The translations under genes and the position numbers were made by a program. From Segatella copri (GTDB taxonomy: Bacteria > Bacteroidota > Bacteroidia > Bacteroidales > Bacteroidaceae), in assembly GCF_949820605.1 (NCBI RefSeq), contig NZ_CATKVU010000006.1:744001-808000 (forward strand): DNA of 64,000 nt, read 5' to 3'. Positions 27,120 to 36,144 of the stretch are shown here, piece by piece (positions within the stretch are counted from its first letter, which is position 1; every line of letters starts with the position of its first letter). The notes beneath the pieces were generated by a model. The model was not told the DNA's origin and made no database searches. It saw only the letters and a list, made by a program, of their open reading frames with translations.

Positions 27120-29040
27120 GGGTGTGTCATAAGTCTGTGACGCACCCCTTTTTATTTTTTGCCTTTTCACAGATACGAAATCTTTAAAAAACATTTTTAT
27201 TTACAACAAAGCCCAAACTTTCACAAGCTCGGGCTTTGCCTTTCCGCAAAAGATTTGTATCTTTGCAGAAAACTTCTTTAAGTATGGCAAAGATACAAAT
27301 AAAATCTGAAACTCGGCACGAATTGAGCTTTTTTCCTAACTCTTTCGATGATTATGTGCCAAAAGACAGCAAAGTTCGTATGGTGGATCGTATTGTTCGC
27401 AGTATGGACATCAACCCTCTCATGGATACCTATGATGGGATTGGTGCTCCTCCTTACAGTCCGAAGATGCTTCTAAGTTTAGTTGTTTTTGCCTATATCA
27501 ATGGCGTTTATTCCTGTCGTGGCATAGCGGACGCACTTAAATACGATGTTCGCTATATGTGGATTTGTGGAGGTAAGCAATTATCTTTCGCAACAATCAA
27601 CCGCTTTAGATCCCATCATATGATTAAATGCATCGACTTTTATTTTGATGCGGTCGTCTCCATATTGGTTGAAAAGGGCGTGATTAGTCTGGAGGAACAA
27701 TATGTTGATGGTACTAAGATAGAGTCGAAAGCAAACAAGTACACGTTTGTATGGAAGAAGACCGTGGAAAAGAACAGGGCTAAGCTCTTGGAAAAGACCT
27801 CTGCTGCATTGGCTCAGATAAAAGAACAAATTCGCCTGAATGGCGGGAGTGACATTAAGGAAGAAGACAGCGAGCCAGCCACTTCCGCCAAGGATGTAGA
27901 GAGAAGTGCACGTTTGTGTGAGAGGCAAGTGAAGAACCTTCCTAAGGCAAAGCTTACAGGAAGAGAGAAGCAAAAGCTAAATACTCAGATAGATCACTTG
28001 TTCAAAGCCTCGGACAAACTGTGCGAGTATGAAAAATCACTGGATATACTGGGCGAGAGAAACAGTTACTCCAAGACCGATCCCGATGCGACCTTCATGC
28101 GCCTCAAGGAAGATGCCATGAACAATGGGCAGACAAAGCCTGCCTATAACCTTCAAATTGCGACAGAGAATCAATATTGGACGAATTTCGCCCTTTATCC
28201 CAATCCAACAGACACCCTGACCTTCAAGCCTTTTTTGGATAAGTACAAGAAAAGATATGGAAAGCAATCCAAGAGCGTCACCGCAGACTCAGGGTATGGC
28301 TCGGAGGAGAACTACGAGTACCTAGAGATGGAAGAAATGGTGGGTTATGTAAAGTACAACTGGTTTCACAAGGAACAGCATAAGCCTTTCAAGGAGGATG
28401 CCTTCAACCAAGCGAACTTCTACTACAACAGGGATGATGACTATTATGTCTGCCCCATGGGACAACACATGGAACCTTGTGGACAACGGCAAACGAAAAG
28501 TGACTCCGGCTATGTGTCTGTCATTACATTATATAGAGCACAACGATGTGATGGATGTCCGCTTGGAAGTCTCTGCAAGAAATCCAAAGGCAACAGAACC
28601 ATATATGTCAACCATAAACTGAATGCATATAAAAAGGAAGCCTTCCTGCTACTAACGTCTGAAGAGGGCTTGAAACACAGAAGCCAGCGACCGATAGAGC
28701 CGGAAGCTGTATTTGGGCAGATGAAGGCAGATATGCATTATAAGCGATTCAGGCATTTTGGAATGGACAAGGTTTACATGGATCTAGGATTGTTCGGAAT
28801 GGGATTCAATTTGAAGAAATATTTGGGTATAAAACGATAAAACTCAATTTTGTTTTTTTTATCGTCAGGGATAACTATGCCCTTTTGTGAGCTTTGGGGC
28901 TGTTTTGTTATCGATAAAACAAGAAAAGTAAAGTTTCTATACAATATAATAAGATTCCCTTTGTGAAGAAAGACTACGATTCAACTAGAATATATAGAAA
29001 CACACAAAAAAAGGGTGCGTCATAGACTTATGACACACCC
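27120..29040 (+). mobile_element. IS1182-family insertion sequence, right copy
   Basis: The element is bounded by the same 28-bp terminal inverted repeat (GGGTGTGTCATAAGTCT.. at 27120; reverse complement ending at 29040). It is 1921 bp long and inverted with respect to the left copy. Flanking sequence CTATGA and TCATAG extends the inverted repeat by six bases outside. A hairpin CAAAGCCC/GGGCTTTG at 27207-27238 lies before the transposase start and may stop read-in transcription. Confidence 0.85.
27284..28840 (+). CDS. IS1182 family transposase, right copy
   Basis: This is an intact 518-residue transposase, identical to the left copy except for eight substitutions. The start at MAKIQIKS is chosen because the promoter box TATCTTTG lies at 27259-27266, only 17 bp upstream, so the upstream in-frame ATG at 27236 would precede transcription. 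The DDE core and C-terminal cysteine pairs are as in the left copy. The good match between copies suggests recent movement or continued recombination between them. Confidence 0.92.
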   Translation: MAKIQIKSETRHELSFFPNSFDDYVPKDSKVRMVDRIVRSMDINPLMDTYDGIGAPPYSPKMLLSLVVFAYINGVYSCRGIADALKYDVRYMWICGGKQLSFATINRFRSHHMIKCIDFYFDAVVSILVEKGVISLEEQYVDGTKIESKANKYTFVWKKTVEKNRAKLLEKTSAALAQIKEQIRLNGGSDIKEEDSEPATSAKDVERSARLCERQVKNLPKAKLTGREKQKLNTQIDHLFKASDKLCEYEKSLDILGERNSYSKTDPDATFMRLKEDAMNNGQTKPAYNLQIATENQYWTNFALYPNPTDTLTFKPFLDKYKKRYGKQSKSVTADSGYGSEENYEYLEMEEMVGYVKYNWFHKEQHKPFKEDAFNQANFYYNRDDDYYVCPMGQHMEPCGQRQTKSDSGYVSVITLYRAQRCDGCPLGSLCKKSKGNRTIYVNHKLNAYKKEAFLLLTSEEGLKHRSQRPIEPEAVFGQMKADMHYKRFRHFGMDKVYMDLGLFGMGFNLKKYLGIKR

Positions 29041-29455
29041 TCATAGTGACTTTTTAACTCTCGGAAAACATAATGACCCTAAATGACTTTGACCTAATGA
29101 CCCACTAAGTGTAATGCTTGAATGGATTGTTTGTTAGAGTGTGTGATAGTTCTAAATCACTTGTGTATGAGATGGTTATGAAAGTTTATATCAGTTGTGC
29201 TTTATTTATGTGTGTATAATGATAATCTACATTCTCTGGTGAGAAATACTGCATATTGCACCGCTCTAGTGCTCATTTCCTCCCTCCCAATTCTTTGTAT
29301 TTGTCAAAAATATCTACCTTTGGAGTATGGTTTCACGTCCGAGGAGGGGCATTTTTTACCCTTAGAAGAGGGGGTAAAACATCTTCCTAACCCCCATATT
29401 TTGCATTTTTCCGTTAAATAACGTGATAAAATTCTTGGGTTTGCCAACTTTTTAT
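29041..29455. other. intergenic region right of the IS
   Basis: It holds the TGACC array at 29072-29103 and otherwise AT-rich sequence. A 74-codon open frame at 29197-29421 has no recognisable protein character and is not called. I see no further gene. Confidence 0.4.
29072..29103 (+). repeat. TGACC-type repeat array
   Basis: AATGACCCTAAATGACTTTG followed by ACCTAATGACCC, 31 bp outside the right end of the IS. It is similar to 27053-27090 in inverted orientation. Confidence 0.7.
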
Positions 29456-29463
29456 TATCTTTG
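29456..29463 (+). promoter_or_regulatory. -7 promoter box of the lipoprotein-hsdMSR operon
   Basis: TATCTTTG is a perfect -7 box; a CTTG 18 bp upstream may be the -33 part. It lies about 70 bp before the ATG at 29534. Confidence 0.6.
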
Positions 29464-29533
29464 CTAGCAATTAACAAATTATTGACGTAGCAATAGTCCG
29501 GAAAACTAGAAACTACATAATAACAATACTAAG

Positions 29534-29581
29534 ATGAAAAGATATAACTGGTTGATGTACAAAGTTTTAGGGGGGGGGTAA
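29534..29581 (+). other. short leader frame ending in a nine-G tract
   Basis: From ATG 29534 the frame reads MKRYNWLMYKVLGGG and stops at TAA 29579-29581, immediately after nine consecutive G (29570-29578). If the tract had eight G, the frame would stay open for 25 more codons and run in phase into the lipoprotein ATG at 29652. This is the configuration of a slippage-controlled ON/OFF switch. Only one tract length is visible here, so switching is inferred. Confidence 0.55.
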
Positions 29582-29651
29582 TTTTGCTCAGGCAAAGTTA
29601 GCCCAATATCATCATGTTCTTATCCGCAGGCGAATATTATCTTATTTTTAT

Positions 29652-30062
29652 ATGATAATAGTCGCTTTTTTTATGCTTTCTTCCACCGCCTGTTCTAGCG
29701 ACGAAGAAACAGAAAAATCAGAGGTTTTGGATTACAAAACCACATTTTTAGCCCACGAATGGCAGATTTCAGCCCTTTATCAGCGCGTTGGAAGTATCTT
29801 TATCGACGTAAAAGAGGCTCCTTTGTTCTGCAGTTTCACCTCAGATGCGATTTCTTTCTCCAAAACGACGGAAGTGAACCACTTCGACGAAGGCGGTAAA
29901 ATAACCCAAACTACCACCGAAAACGTTGCTTGCGGTCACTACACCTATTTAATAAAGGAGAACAAAATACAGATAGATAATCAGATATTCACCATTACGG
30001 ACAACAACGGGACCCTCGTTCTGCAGAATGAGGACTGGAAGCTAGTGCTCGTAGAAAAATAA
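29652..30062 (+). CDS. lipoprotein, first gene of the type I restriction operon
   Basis: The 136-residue frame from ATG 29652 starts MIIVAFFMLSSTACSS, a lipobox with Cys14 but no positive charge before the hydrophobic core. The missing charge is supplied upstream in the same frame (LIRRRILSYFY), which is reached from ATG 29534 only if the G tract has eight or eleven residues. The mature domain has a lipocalin-like feel (FLAHEWQISALYQ; HYTYLIKENKIQI), as in many small Bacteroidales lipoproteins, with no family recognised. HsdM starts 7 bp after the stop, so it is likely co-transcribed with the restriction genes. Confidence 0.6.
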   Translation: MIIVAFFMLSSTACSSDEETEKSEVLDYKTTFLAHEWQISALYQRVGSIFIDVKEAPLFCSFTSDAISFSKTTEVNHFDEGGKITQTTTENVACGHYTYLIKENKIQIDNQIFTITDNNGTLVLQNEDWKLVLVEK

Positions 30063-30069
30063 GCATATT

Positions 30070-31578
30070 ATGGCTAAGAAACAAGATACAATCAGCATTG
30101 GTTTTGAAGAGAAAATATGGAAGGCTGCCGATATTCTGAGAGGCAACCTCAGCGCTTCGCAATACGAGGGTGTGGTGCTCGGACTCATTTTTCTGAAATA
30201 CATCAGCGACCGCTTCGAGCAGAAGTTCCAGGAGCTGCAGGGCGACGAATACGCCGACCCGGAAGATAAGGACGAATACACCGCCGAGAACATCTTCTTT
30301 GTGCCTGCTGAAGCCCGATGGAGCAAGATTAGTGCTGCTGCCCACACCCCGGAAATAGGCGTGATAATAGATGAAGCACTTACTGCCATTGAGCGAGAAA
30401 ACGAAAGACTGAAGGGCATTCTGCCTAAGAATTTCGCCCGTCCGGAGCTTGACAAGCGCCGTCTGGGTGATGTGGTAGATCTCTTTACGAACATAGAAAT
30501 GCACGATGCTGGCGAGGAGAAAGACCTGCTGGGCAGAACCTACGAATACTGTCTGCAGCAGTTTGCCAGCCTGGAGGGCAAGAATGGTGGCGAGTTCTAT
30601 ACGCCTTCCTGCATTGTCCGCACGCTGGTAGAGATACTGGAGCCTTACGAGGGCAGAGTCTATGACCCTTGCTGCGGAAGCGGTGGTATGTTTGTGCAGA
30701 GCGCCAAGTTTATAGAGCGCCACAAGGGAAACCTGCGCAAAATCAGTATCTATGGTCAGGAGGCAAACCCTGATACGTGGAAGATGGCGCACATGAACCT
30801 TGCCATCCGTGGCTTGGATGCGAACTTAGGAAAAGTCTTTGCCGACACATTCTATGATGACCAGCACCCTACGCTGAAGGCAGATTACATTCTTGCCAAT
30901 CCTCCTTTCAACCTCAGCGACTGGGGGCAGAGTGCGCTTCAGGAAGATGTGCGCTGGCAGTATGGTTTGCCACCTGCTGGCAACGCCAACTTTGCGTGGA
31001 TGCAGCACATGATTCACCATCTGGCACCTAACGGAAAGATAGGTTTGGTGCTGGCGAATGGTGCGCTTTCGAGTCAGAGTGGCGGCGAGGGACAGATTCG
31101 CCAAGCCATCATCGAAGCCGACCTGGTAGAGGGAATCGTGGCTTTGCCTTCTCAGTTGTTCTACAGTACGGGTATTCCTGTAAGTCTTTGGTTTATCAGC
31201 CGCAACAAGGCGCAGAAGGGCAAGACTGTGTTTATCGACGCCCGTAATCTGGGCACGATGGTTACCCGCAAGCTTCGTGAGCTGATGCCTGATACGGACA
31301 TCAAGAAGATTACCGACACCTTCCATGCGTTCCAGCAGGGAACCCTGGAGGATGAAAAAGGCTTCTGTGCCGTATGCACCACTGAGCAGATTGCCGAGCA
31401 AGATTACATCCTGACTCCTGGCAGATACGTAGGAATCGCCGAAGACGAAGGAGACGGAGTGCCTTTCGAGGAGAAAATGATGACTCTAACCGGAGAGCTG
31501 AAGCAGCTGTTTGAGGAAAGCAAGAAGCAGGAAGAAGAGATCAGATTGCAGTTGAAGAAAATTGGATGGGAGGTGTAA
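30070..31578 (+). CDS. hsdM: type I restriction-modification DNA methyltransferase subunit
   Basis: The 502-residue protein has the helical HsdM N-terminal domain (ILRGNLSASQYEGVVLGLIF) and the N6-adenine methyltransferase motifs DPCCGSGG (motif I, Asp199) and NPPF (motif IV, Asn277-Phe280). It forms the modification complex with HsdS and, with HsdR, the restriction complex. The stop is 3 bp before hsdS, so they are translationally close. Codon use is richer in G and C than in the neighbouring type II module, so the two systems have different origins. The length is usual for the family. Confidence 0.95.
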   Translation: MAKKQDTISIGFEEKIWKAADILRGNLSASQYEGVVLGLIFLKYISDRFEQKFQELQGDEYADPEDKDEYTAENIFFVPAEARWSKISAAAHTPEIGVIIDEALTAIERENERLKGILPKNFARPELDKRRLGDVVDLFTNIEMHDAGEEKDLLGRTYEYCLQQFASLEGKNGGEFYTPSCIVRTLVEILEPYEGRVYDPCCGSGGMFVQSAKFIERHKGNLRKISIYGQEANPDTWKMAHMNLAIRGLDANLGKVFADTFYDDQHPTLKADYILANPPFNLSDWGQSALQEDVRWQYGLPPAGNANFAWMQHMIHHLAPNGKIGLVLANGALSSQSGGEGQIRQAIIEADLVEGIVALPSQLFYSTGIPVSLWFISRNKAQKGKTVFIDARNLGTMVTRKLRELMPDTDIKKITDTFHAFQQGTLEDEKGFCAVCTTEQIAEQDYILTPGRYVGIAEDEGDGVPFEEKMMTLTGELKQLFEESKKQEEEIRLQLKKIGWEV

Positions 31579-31581
31579 AGT

Positions 31582-32775
31582 ATGGAGTGGAAAGAAGTTA
31601 GATTGGGGGATGTGTGCTCTGAACTAAGTGATGGCTTACATAAAGCTCCTAAGTTTATTGTGAATGGAGAATATATATTTGTCAATGCAAAAAACTTGTA
31701 TAATGGTTATATTCTTGATAATGACCCAACAAAAAAGACAAGTCATGAAGAATATTTAAAGTACAAGAAACCATTGGGCAAACATTCAATTCTTTACTCT
31801 ATTGATGGAACGATAGGCAATATTGCAAAATATAGAGGAGAAAAATGTGTATTGGGCAAAGGTGCTTGCTATATAAATTGTAATCCAGAAATTGTAGAAT
31901 CTTCGTATCTCTACTATCAATTACAAAGCCCTCATTTTAAGTCATATATCCATTTGATGAGTACAGGGTCAACAATAAAACATATTTCCCTGAAGACCAT
32001 GAGAGATTATGTTTTTGAATTGCCTTCTCTTGAAGACCAGCGCCACATAGCCTCCATCCTTTCTTCTCTCGACCGGAAGATAGAGATGAACAACAAGATC
32101 AATGCTGATTTGGAGGAGATGGCGCAGGCTATTTTCAAGAATTGGTTCGTTGACTTTGAGCCTTTCAAGGATGGTAAGTTCGTGGATAGTGAATTGGGAA
32201 TGATTCCGGAAGGATGGAAAGTAGGAAGCCCATATGAATATGTGAAAGTTGTTTATGGTGCTCCTTATAAATCTGCAAAGTTCAATGATAATGGAGAAGG
32301 TCTTCCTTTAATAAGAATTAGGGATTTAAAAGATTGCAATCCGCAATTCTATACACCGGAAATACTTCCGCAAACAGAATATGTTAATATGGGAGACATA
32401 GTTGCTGGTATGGATGCAGAATTTGTCCCTCATATTTGGAAAGGTAATACGGGATTGCTGAATCAGCGAGTGTGCAAATTAATGCCGCAACAGACATCAA
32501 TTAGCAATTTGTTTGTTCTTTATTTAATGAAACCAGAGTTAGAATTTGTTCAGTCATACAAAACGGGAACAACTGTTAGTCATTTGGGTAAAGCAGACAT
32601 AGATAAGTTTGTTGTTGTTCTTCCTCCTTTGAAAGTAGTAGAAGAATGTAGTAAAATACTTGATTCAATACTTCAAAGAATAAAGAATATCTCAGCAGAA
32701 TCTCGCAACCTCTCAACTCTCCGCGACACCCTTCTCCCTCGCTTAATGTCAGGCGAGCTGGAAGTCCCGGAATAA
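31582..32775 (+). CDS. hsdS: type I restriction specificity subunit
   Basis: The 397-residue protein has two target-recognition domains (about 1-150 and 200-345), each followed by a conserved helical spacer. The first spacer reads LEDQRHIASILSSLDRKIE and then INADLEEMAQAIFKNWFVDF, and the second ends in SRNLSTLRDTLLPRLMSGEL. Each domain reads half of a bipartite DNA site. The TRDs are AT-rich while the spacers match the surrounding operon, a normal sign that TRDs are swapped. No second hsdS or inverted repeat for shuffling is visible nearby. Confidence 0.93.
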   Translation: MEWKEVRLGDVCSELSDGLHKAPKFIVNGEYIFVNAKNLYNGYILDNDPTKKTSHEEYLKYKKPLGKHSILYSIDGTIGNIAKYRGEKCVLGKGACYINCNPEIVESSYLYYQLQSPHFKSYIHLMSTGSTIKHISLKTMRDYVFELPSLEDQRHIASILSSLDRKIEMNNKINADLEEMAQAIFKNWFVDFEPFKDGKFVDSELGMIPEGWKVGSPYEYVKVVYGAPYKSAKFNDNGEGLPLIRIRDLKDCNPQFYTPEILPQTEYVNMGDIVAGMDAEFVPHIWKGNTGLLNQRVCKLMPQQTSISNLFVLYLMKPELEFVQSYKTGTTVSHLGKADIDKFVVVLPPLKVVEECSKILDSILQRIKNISAESRNLSTLRDTLLPRLMSGELEVPE

Positions 32776-32823
32776 GAAGAGCTACGAAAGAAAATAACGA
32801 GAAAGAAAATTAAAAATATCATT

Positions 32824-35800
32824 ATGGCAGACGACAAGAAATTCACCGAAGACGCATACGAGCAAACGCTCATTGCCCTGTTCCGCGACGAACTCGGCTA
32901 TGCGTACGAATGTGGCTACGAGGTGGAGCGCGACTATAAGGAGCCTTTCTATCGTGCCGATTTGGTCGCCTCGATGCGACGGCTTAATCCTGAACTGCCA
33001 GCCGATGTAATGGATGAAGGAATCAAGCAAATCACCAACATCTGCATCGGTACTTTAGAACAGAACAACGAGCAGTTTACCCTCTGGATGCAAAACGGTC
33101 TGGAGGTGGAATTCCTGCAGAATGGCGAAGAACGAACAGCCCTGATGCGGCTCATCGACTTCGACCATCCCGAAAGAAACCTCTTCAAGGTGGTGAACCA
33201 GTGGCGAGTAGAAGAGTATAAGAACAAGCGCTGCGACATGGTGGTGATGGTCAACGGATTGCCCCTCGTGGTGGTGGAGCTGAAAAGCGCCATTTCCGAA
33301 GATGCAACCGTAGAAGATGCCTACAAGCAGATCAAGAACTATCAGCAGAGCATTCCAAGCCTCTTCAGCTACAACGCCTTCAACGTAATCAGCGACATGA
33401 GCGAGACCCGTGCCGGAACCATCACTGCCAAGCTAGAACGCTACATGGAATGGAAGACCGTGGACGGCTCATACGAGTCAACCCTCTTTGCCGACTATCG
33501 CACCTTCTTCCTCGGTATGTTCCAGCAGCAGCGACTGCTCGACATCCTGCAGAACTTCATCTGCTTCGACAAGAACCAGGGCAAATACGCCAAGATTCTT
33601 ACCGCCTACCACCAGTACTACGCCGTGGGCAAAGCCCTGCAGCGCACCCGTACCGCAGTGGAAGGCAACGGAAAAATCGGCGTGTTCTGGCACACGCAGG
33701 GTTCGGGCAAGAGCCTCTCCATGGTGTTCTACGCCCACCAGCTGGTGCAACGGTTGCCCGAAGTAACCATCGTGGTAGTAACCGACCGCAAGGACCTCGA
33801 CAACCAGCTCTTCGGTCAGTTCTGCCGCTGCCAGGACTTCCTTCGTCAGGAACCACAGAACGCCCAGAGCCGTGAAGACCTGGGCAATCTGCTGCGTAAC
33901 CGAAAGAGTGGGGGAATCATCTTTACCACCATTCAGAAGTTTGAAGAAGGCGATTCGGCACTCTCCACCCGTCGCAACATCATCGTGATGACCGATGAGG
34001 CGCACCGCTCGCAATACGGCGAAGAGCACTGGGACAACAAGAGCCTGACGATGAAGAAGGGATTCAGCCAGAAGATGAGAGAAGCCCTGCCAGGTGCCTC
34101 ATTTATTGGCTTCACCGGAACGCCTATCAGCGACCGCGACAGAGACACGGAGGAAGTGTTCGGCAACTACATCGACGTTTACGACATGAGTCAGGCGGTA
34201 GATGATGGAGCCACCCGTCCGGTTTATTACGAGAGCCGTGTGGTGAACCTGAACCTCGATGAAGACACGATGAACCTGTTGAACGATGAGTTCGACAACC
34301 TGGCCGATGAGGGAGCCACCGAGGAGCAAATCAGGCAGGCAAAGCAGGAGCACAGCCGACTGGAAGTACTCCTGGGTGAAGACGCCACCATCGACACGCT
34401 GGTAAGGGATATTGTGAAGCACTACGAGGAAAACCGTGCGCAGGAACTCACCGGCAAGGCAATGATTGTGGCACTGACCCGAAGCATCGCCATCAAAATC
34501 TACCGCAAGATGCTGGAACTTCGCCCCGGGTGGACGGAGAAGGTAAAGGTAGTGATGAGCGGTTCGAACCAGGACCCCGAAGACTGGCAGCCGATTATCG
34601 GCAACGAAGCCTACAAGAAGGAACTGGCAAGAAAATTCAAGGACAACGACGATGAGATGAAAATCGCCATCGTAAGAGATATGTGGCTCACGGGTTTCGA
34701 TGTTCCGTCGCTCGCCACCATGTACGTATATAAACCGATGAGCGGTCATAATCTGATGCAGGCAATAGCCCGTGTGAACCGTGTGTTCCCGGGCAAGGAA
34801 GGCGGACTGATAGTGGATTACGTAGGCATTGCGCAGGCGCTGAAGAGTGCCATGCAGCAGTACACCAACCGTGATCGCCGCCGCTTTGGAGACCCCGACA
34901 TCGCCAAGACCGCCCTGGTGAAATGGAAAGAAGAGATGGAAATCTGCCGAGACCAGCTTCATGGTTTCGACTATTCCGGCTTCTTCGAACAGGACAACTC
35001 GAAGCGAGCCCTCGCCATTACGGGCGGAGCCAACTTCCTGAGTTCTCCAGCCATGGTTCAGCGCAAGAAGAACTTTATGGAGCACAGCAATCTGCTTCAC
35101 AATGCCACCACGCTCTGCCGTTCGCTCCTGAATGAGCAGCAGAAGGCAGAGGTGTGCTACATGGATGCGCTGCGCGTGATGATGCTCAAACTCTCGCAGA
35201 AGGGCAAGATCAGCCGCCATGAAATCAACGAGCGCATCGGTGAGCTGCTCCGTCAGAGTGTGAAGACCGACGGAGTAATCAATCTCTTCGGCGACCACCA
35301 GATAGAGTTCTCGCTCTTCGACGACGCCTTCATCCAGGAGGTGAAGAACATGAAGGAGCGCAACCTGGCTGTGGAACTGCTCACCAAACTGATGAAAGAA
35401 AAAATCAAGCAGCAGAAGAAGACCAACGTGGTTCAGAGCGACCTCTTCTCCGACATGCTCAGCCAGAGTCTCTCCAACTATCTGAAGGGCTTGCTCACCA
35501 ACGAGGAAGTGATAGAGGAACTGTTGAAGATGGCTCAGCAGATGAAGCAGGCAGAAGCAGAGGGCAACGACCTGGGACTTTCGCCCGAGGAGAAGGCATT
35601 CTATGATGCGCTCTCCACGCCCGAAGGAGTGCGGCAGGCTTACTCCGACGAGGAGTTTGTGGCGCTGACCCGGGAACTGACAGAAGTCTTGCACCGCAAC
35701 CGCACCATCGACTGGAACCGGAAGGAATCGGCGAGGGCGAAAATGCGAGTGATGGTGAAGCGACTGCTCAAGAAGTATAAGTATCCACCAGAGGGTGCAG

Positions 35801-35868
35801 AAAAGGCGCTGGAAACCGTGATGCGCCAATGCGACCACTGGGCGGATGATGAAGATAACGTAGTATAA
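32824..35868 (+). CDS. hsdR: type I restriction enzyme motor/nuclease subunit
   Basis: The 1014-residue protein has the N-terminal PD-(D/E)XK nuclease (Asp138, then Glu152-x-Lys154 in VVVELK). The helicase motor follows with Walker A HTQGSGKS (Lys296) and the DEAH box TDEAHRSQ (Asp391-His394), and the helicase C domain has QAIARVNRVF. A C-terminal helical region of about 250 residues binds the HsdM/S core. It cleaves unmodified DNA after ATP-driven translocation. The gene is G+C-rich, complete, and separated from hsdS by 48 bp. Confidence 0.95.
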   Translation: MADDKKFTEDAYEQTLIALFRDELGYAYECGYEVERDYKEPFYRADLVASMRRLNPELPADVMDEGIKQITNICIGTLEQNNEQFTLWMQNGLEVEFLQNGEERTALMRLIDFDHPERNLFKVVNQWRVEEYKNKRCDMVVMVNGLPLVVVELKSAISEDATVEDAYKQIKNYQQSIPSLFSYNAFNVISDMSETRAGTITAKLERYMEWKTVDGSYESTLFADYRTFFLGMFQQQRLLDILQNFICFDKNQGKYAKILTAYHQYYAVGKALQRTRTAVEGNGKIGVFWHTQGSGKSLSMVFYAHQLVQRLPEVTIVVVTDRKDLDNQLFGQFCRCQDFLRQEPQNAQSREDLGNLLRNRKSGGIIFTTIQKFEEGDSALSTRRNIIVMTDEAHRSQYGEEHWDNKSLTMKKGFSQKMREALPGASFIGFTGTPISDRDRDTEEVFGNYIDVYDMSQAVDDGATRPVYYESRVVNLNLDEDTMNLLNDEFDNLADEGATEEQIRQAKQEHSRLEVLLGEDATIDTLVRDIVKHYEENRAQELTGKAMIVALTRSIAIKIYRKMLELRPGWTEKVKVVMSGSNQDPEDWQPIIGNEAYKKELARKFKDNDDEMKIAIVRDMWLTGFDVPSLATMYVYKPMSGHNLMQAIARVNRVFPGKEGGLIVDYVGIAQALKSAMQQYTNRDRRRFGDPDIAKTALVKWKEEMEICRDQLHGFDYSGFFEQDNSKRALAITGGANFLSSPAMVQRKKNFMEHSNLLHNATTLCRSLLNEQQKAEVCYMDALRVMMLKLSQKGKISRHEINERIGELLRQSVKTDGVINLFGDHQIEFSLFDDAFIQEVKNMKERNLAVELLTKLMKEKIKQQKKTNVVQSDLFSDMLSQSLSNYLKGLLTNEEVIEELLKMAQQMKQAEAEGNDLGLSPEEKAFYDALSTPEGVRQAYSDEEFVALTRELTEVLHRNRTIDWNRKESARAKMRVMVKRLLKKYKYPPEGAEKALETVMRQCDHWADDEDNVV

Positions 35869-36144
35869 ACCCTTTAAAATTTGAAGTAAGAAACAGAAAG
35901 TAAACAAGAGAAAATAACATATAGATATTGACGCTGATTATCTGACACTTCTACGGTATTCAGAACCTGCAATTCAGAAATTCGGTAAGAAGACGGTGAC
36001 AGCAAGGCGTCCACTCCTCTACGGCGTGGGCAGTACTTGTTTGTACCTTACCGAAGGTTCTTGCAGGTACCCGAATACCGGTACTTACAGGGAACCCCAT
36101 GCCGCTTATTAAAACAACAAAACAATCAAACCTATAAAAAGAAT
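35869..36144. other. structured spacer between hsdR and the unknown gene
   Basis: Three consecutive arms at 35953-35961, 35965-35972 and 35981-35989 pair in nested order with 36047-36055, 36061-36068 and 36073-36080 (9, 8 and 8 bp; ACGGTATTC/GAATACCG, ACCTGCAA/TTGCAGGT, TTCGGTAAG/CTTACCGAA). The loop is about 57 bp. It could be a structured RNA leader, a recombination site or a decayed element. No gene is supported inside it. Confidence 0.5.

Noticed and set aside
24356..29040. Composite transposon carrying defence cargo
   Set aside because: The two IS copies enclose only 842 bp with a smalltalk ORF and a remnant. No target duplication at the outer ends could be found, so joint transposition is not supported.
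29197..29421. 74-codon open frame right of the IS
   Set aside because: No start context, no domain and no neighbour supporting it; low-complexity AT-rich sequence.
34099..35907. Minus-strand open frame of 602 codons
   Set aside because: It is antisense to hsdR, which has all nuclease and helicase motifs. No protein-like features were seen on the minus strand.
36037..36144. Longer N-terminus of the unknown protein from ATG 36037
   Set aside because: The extension lies in the right half of the structured dyad and reads like non-coding sequence (FVPYRRFLQVPEYRYLQG); ATG 36145 has a more protein-like start.
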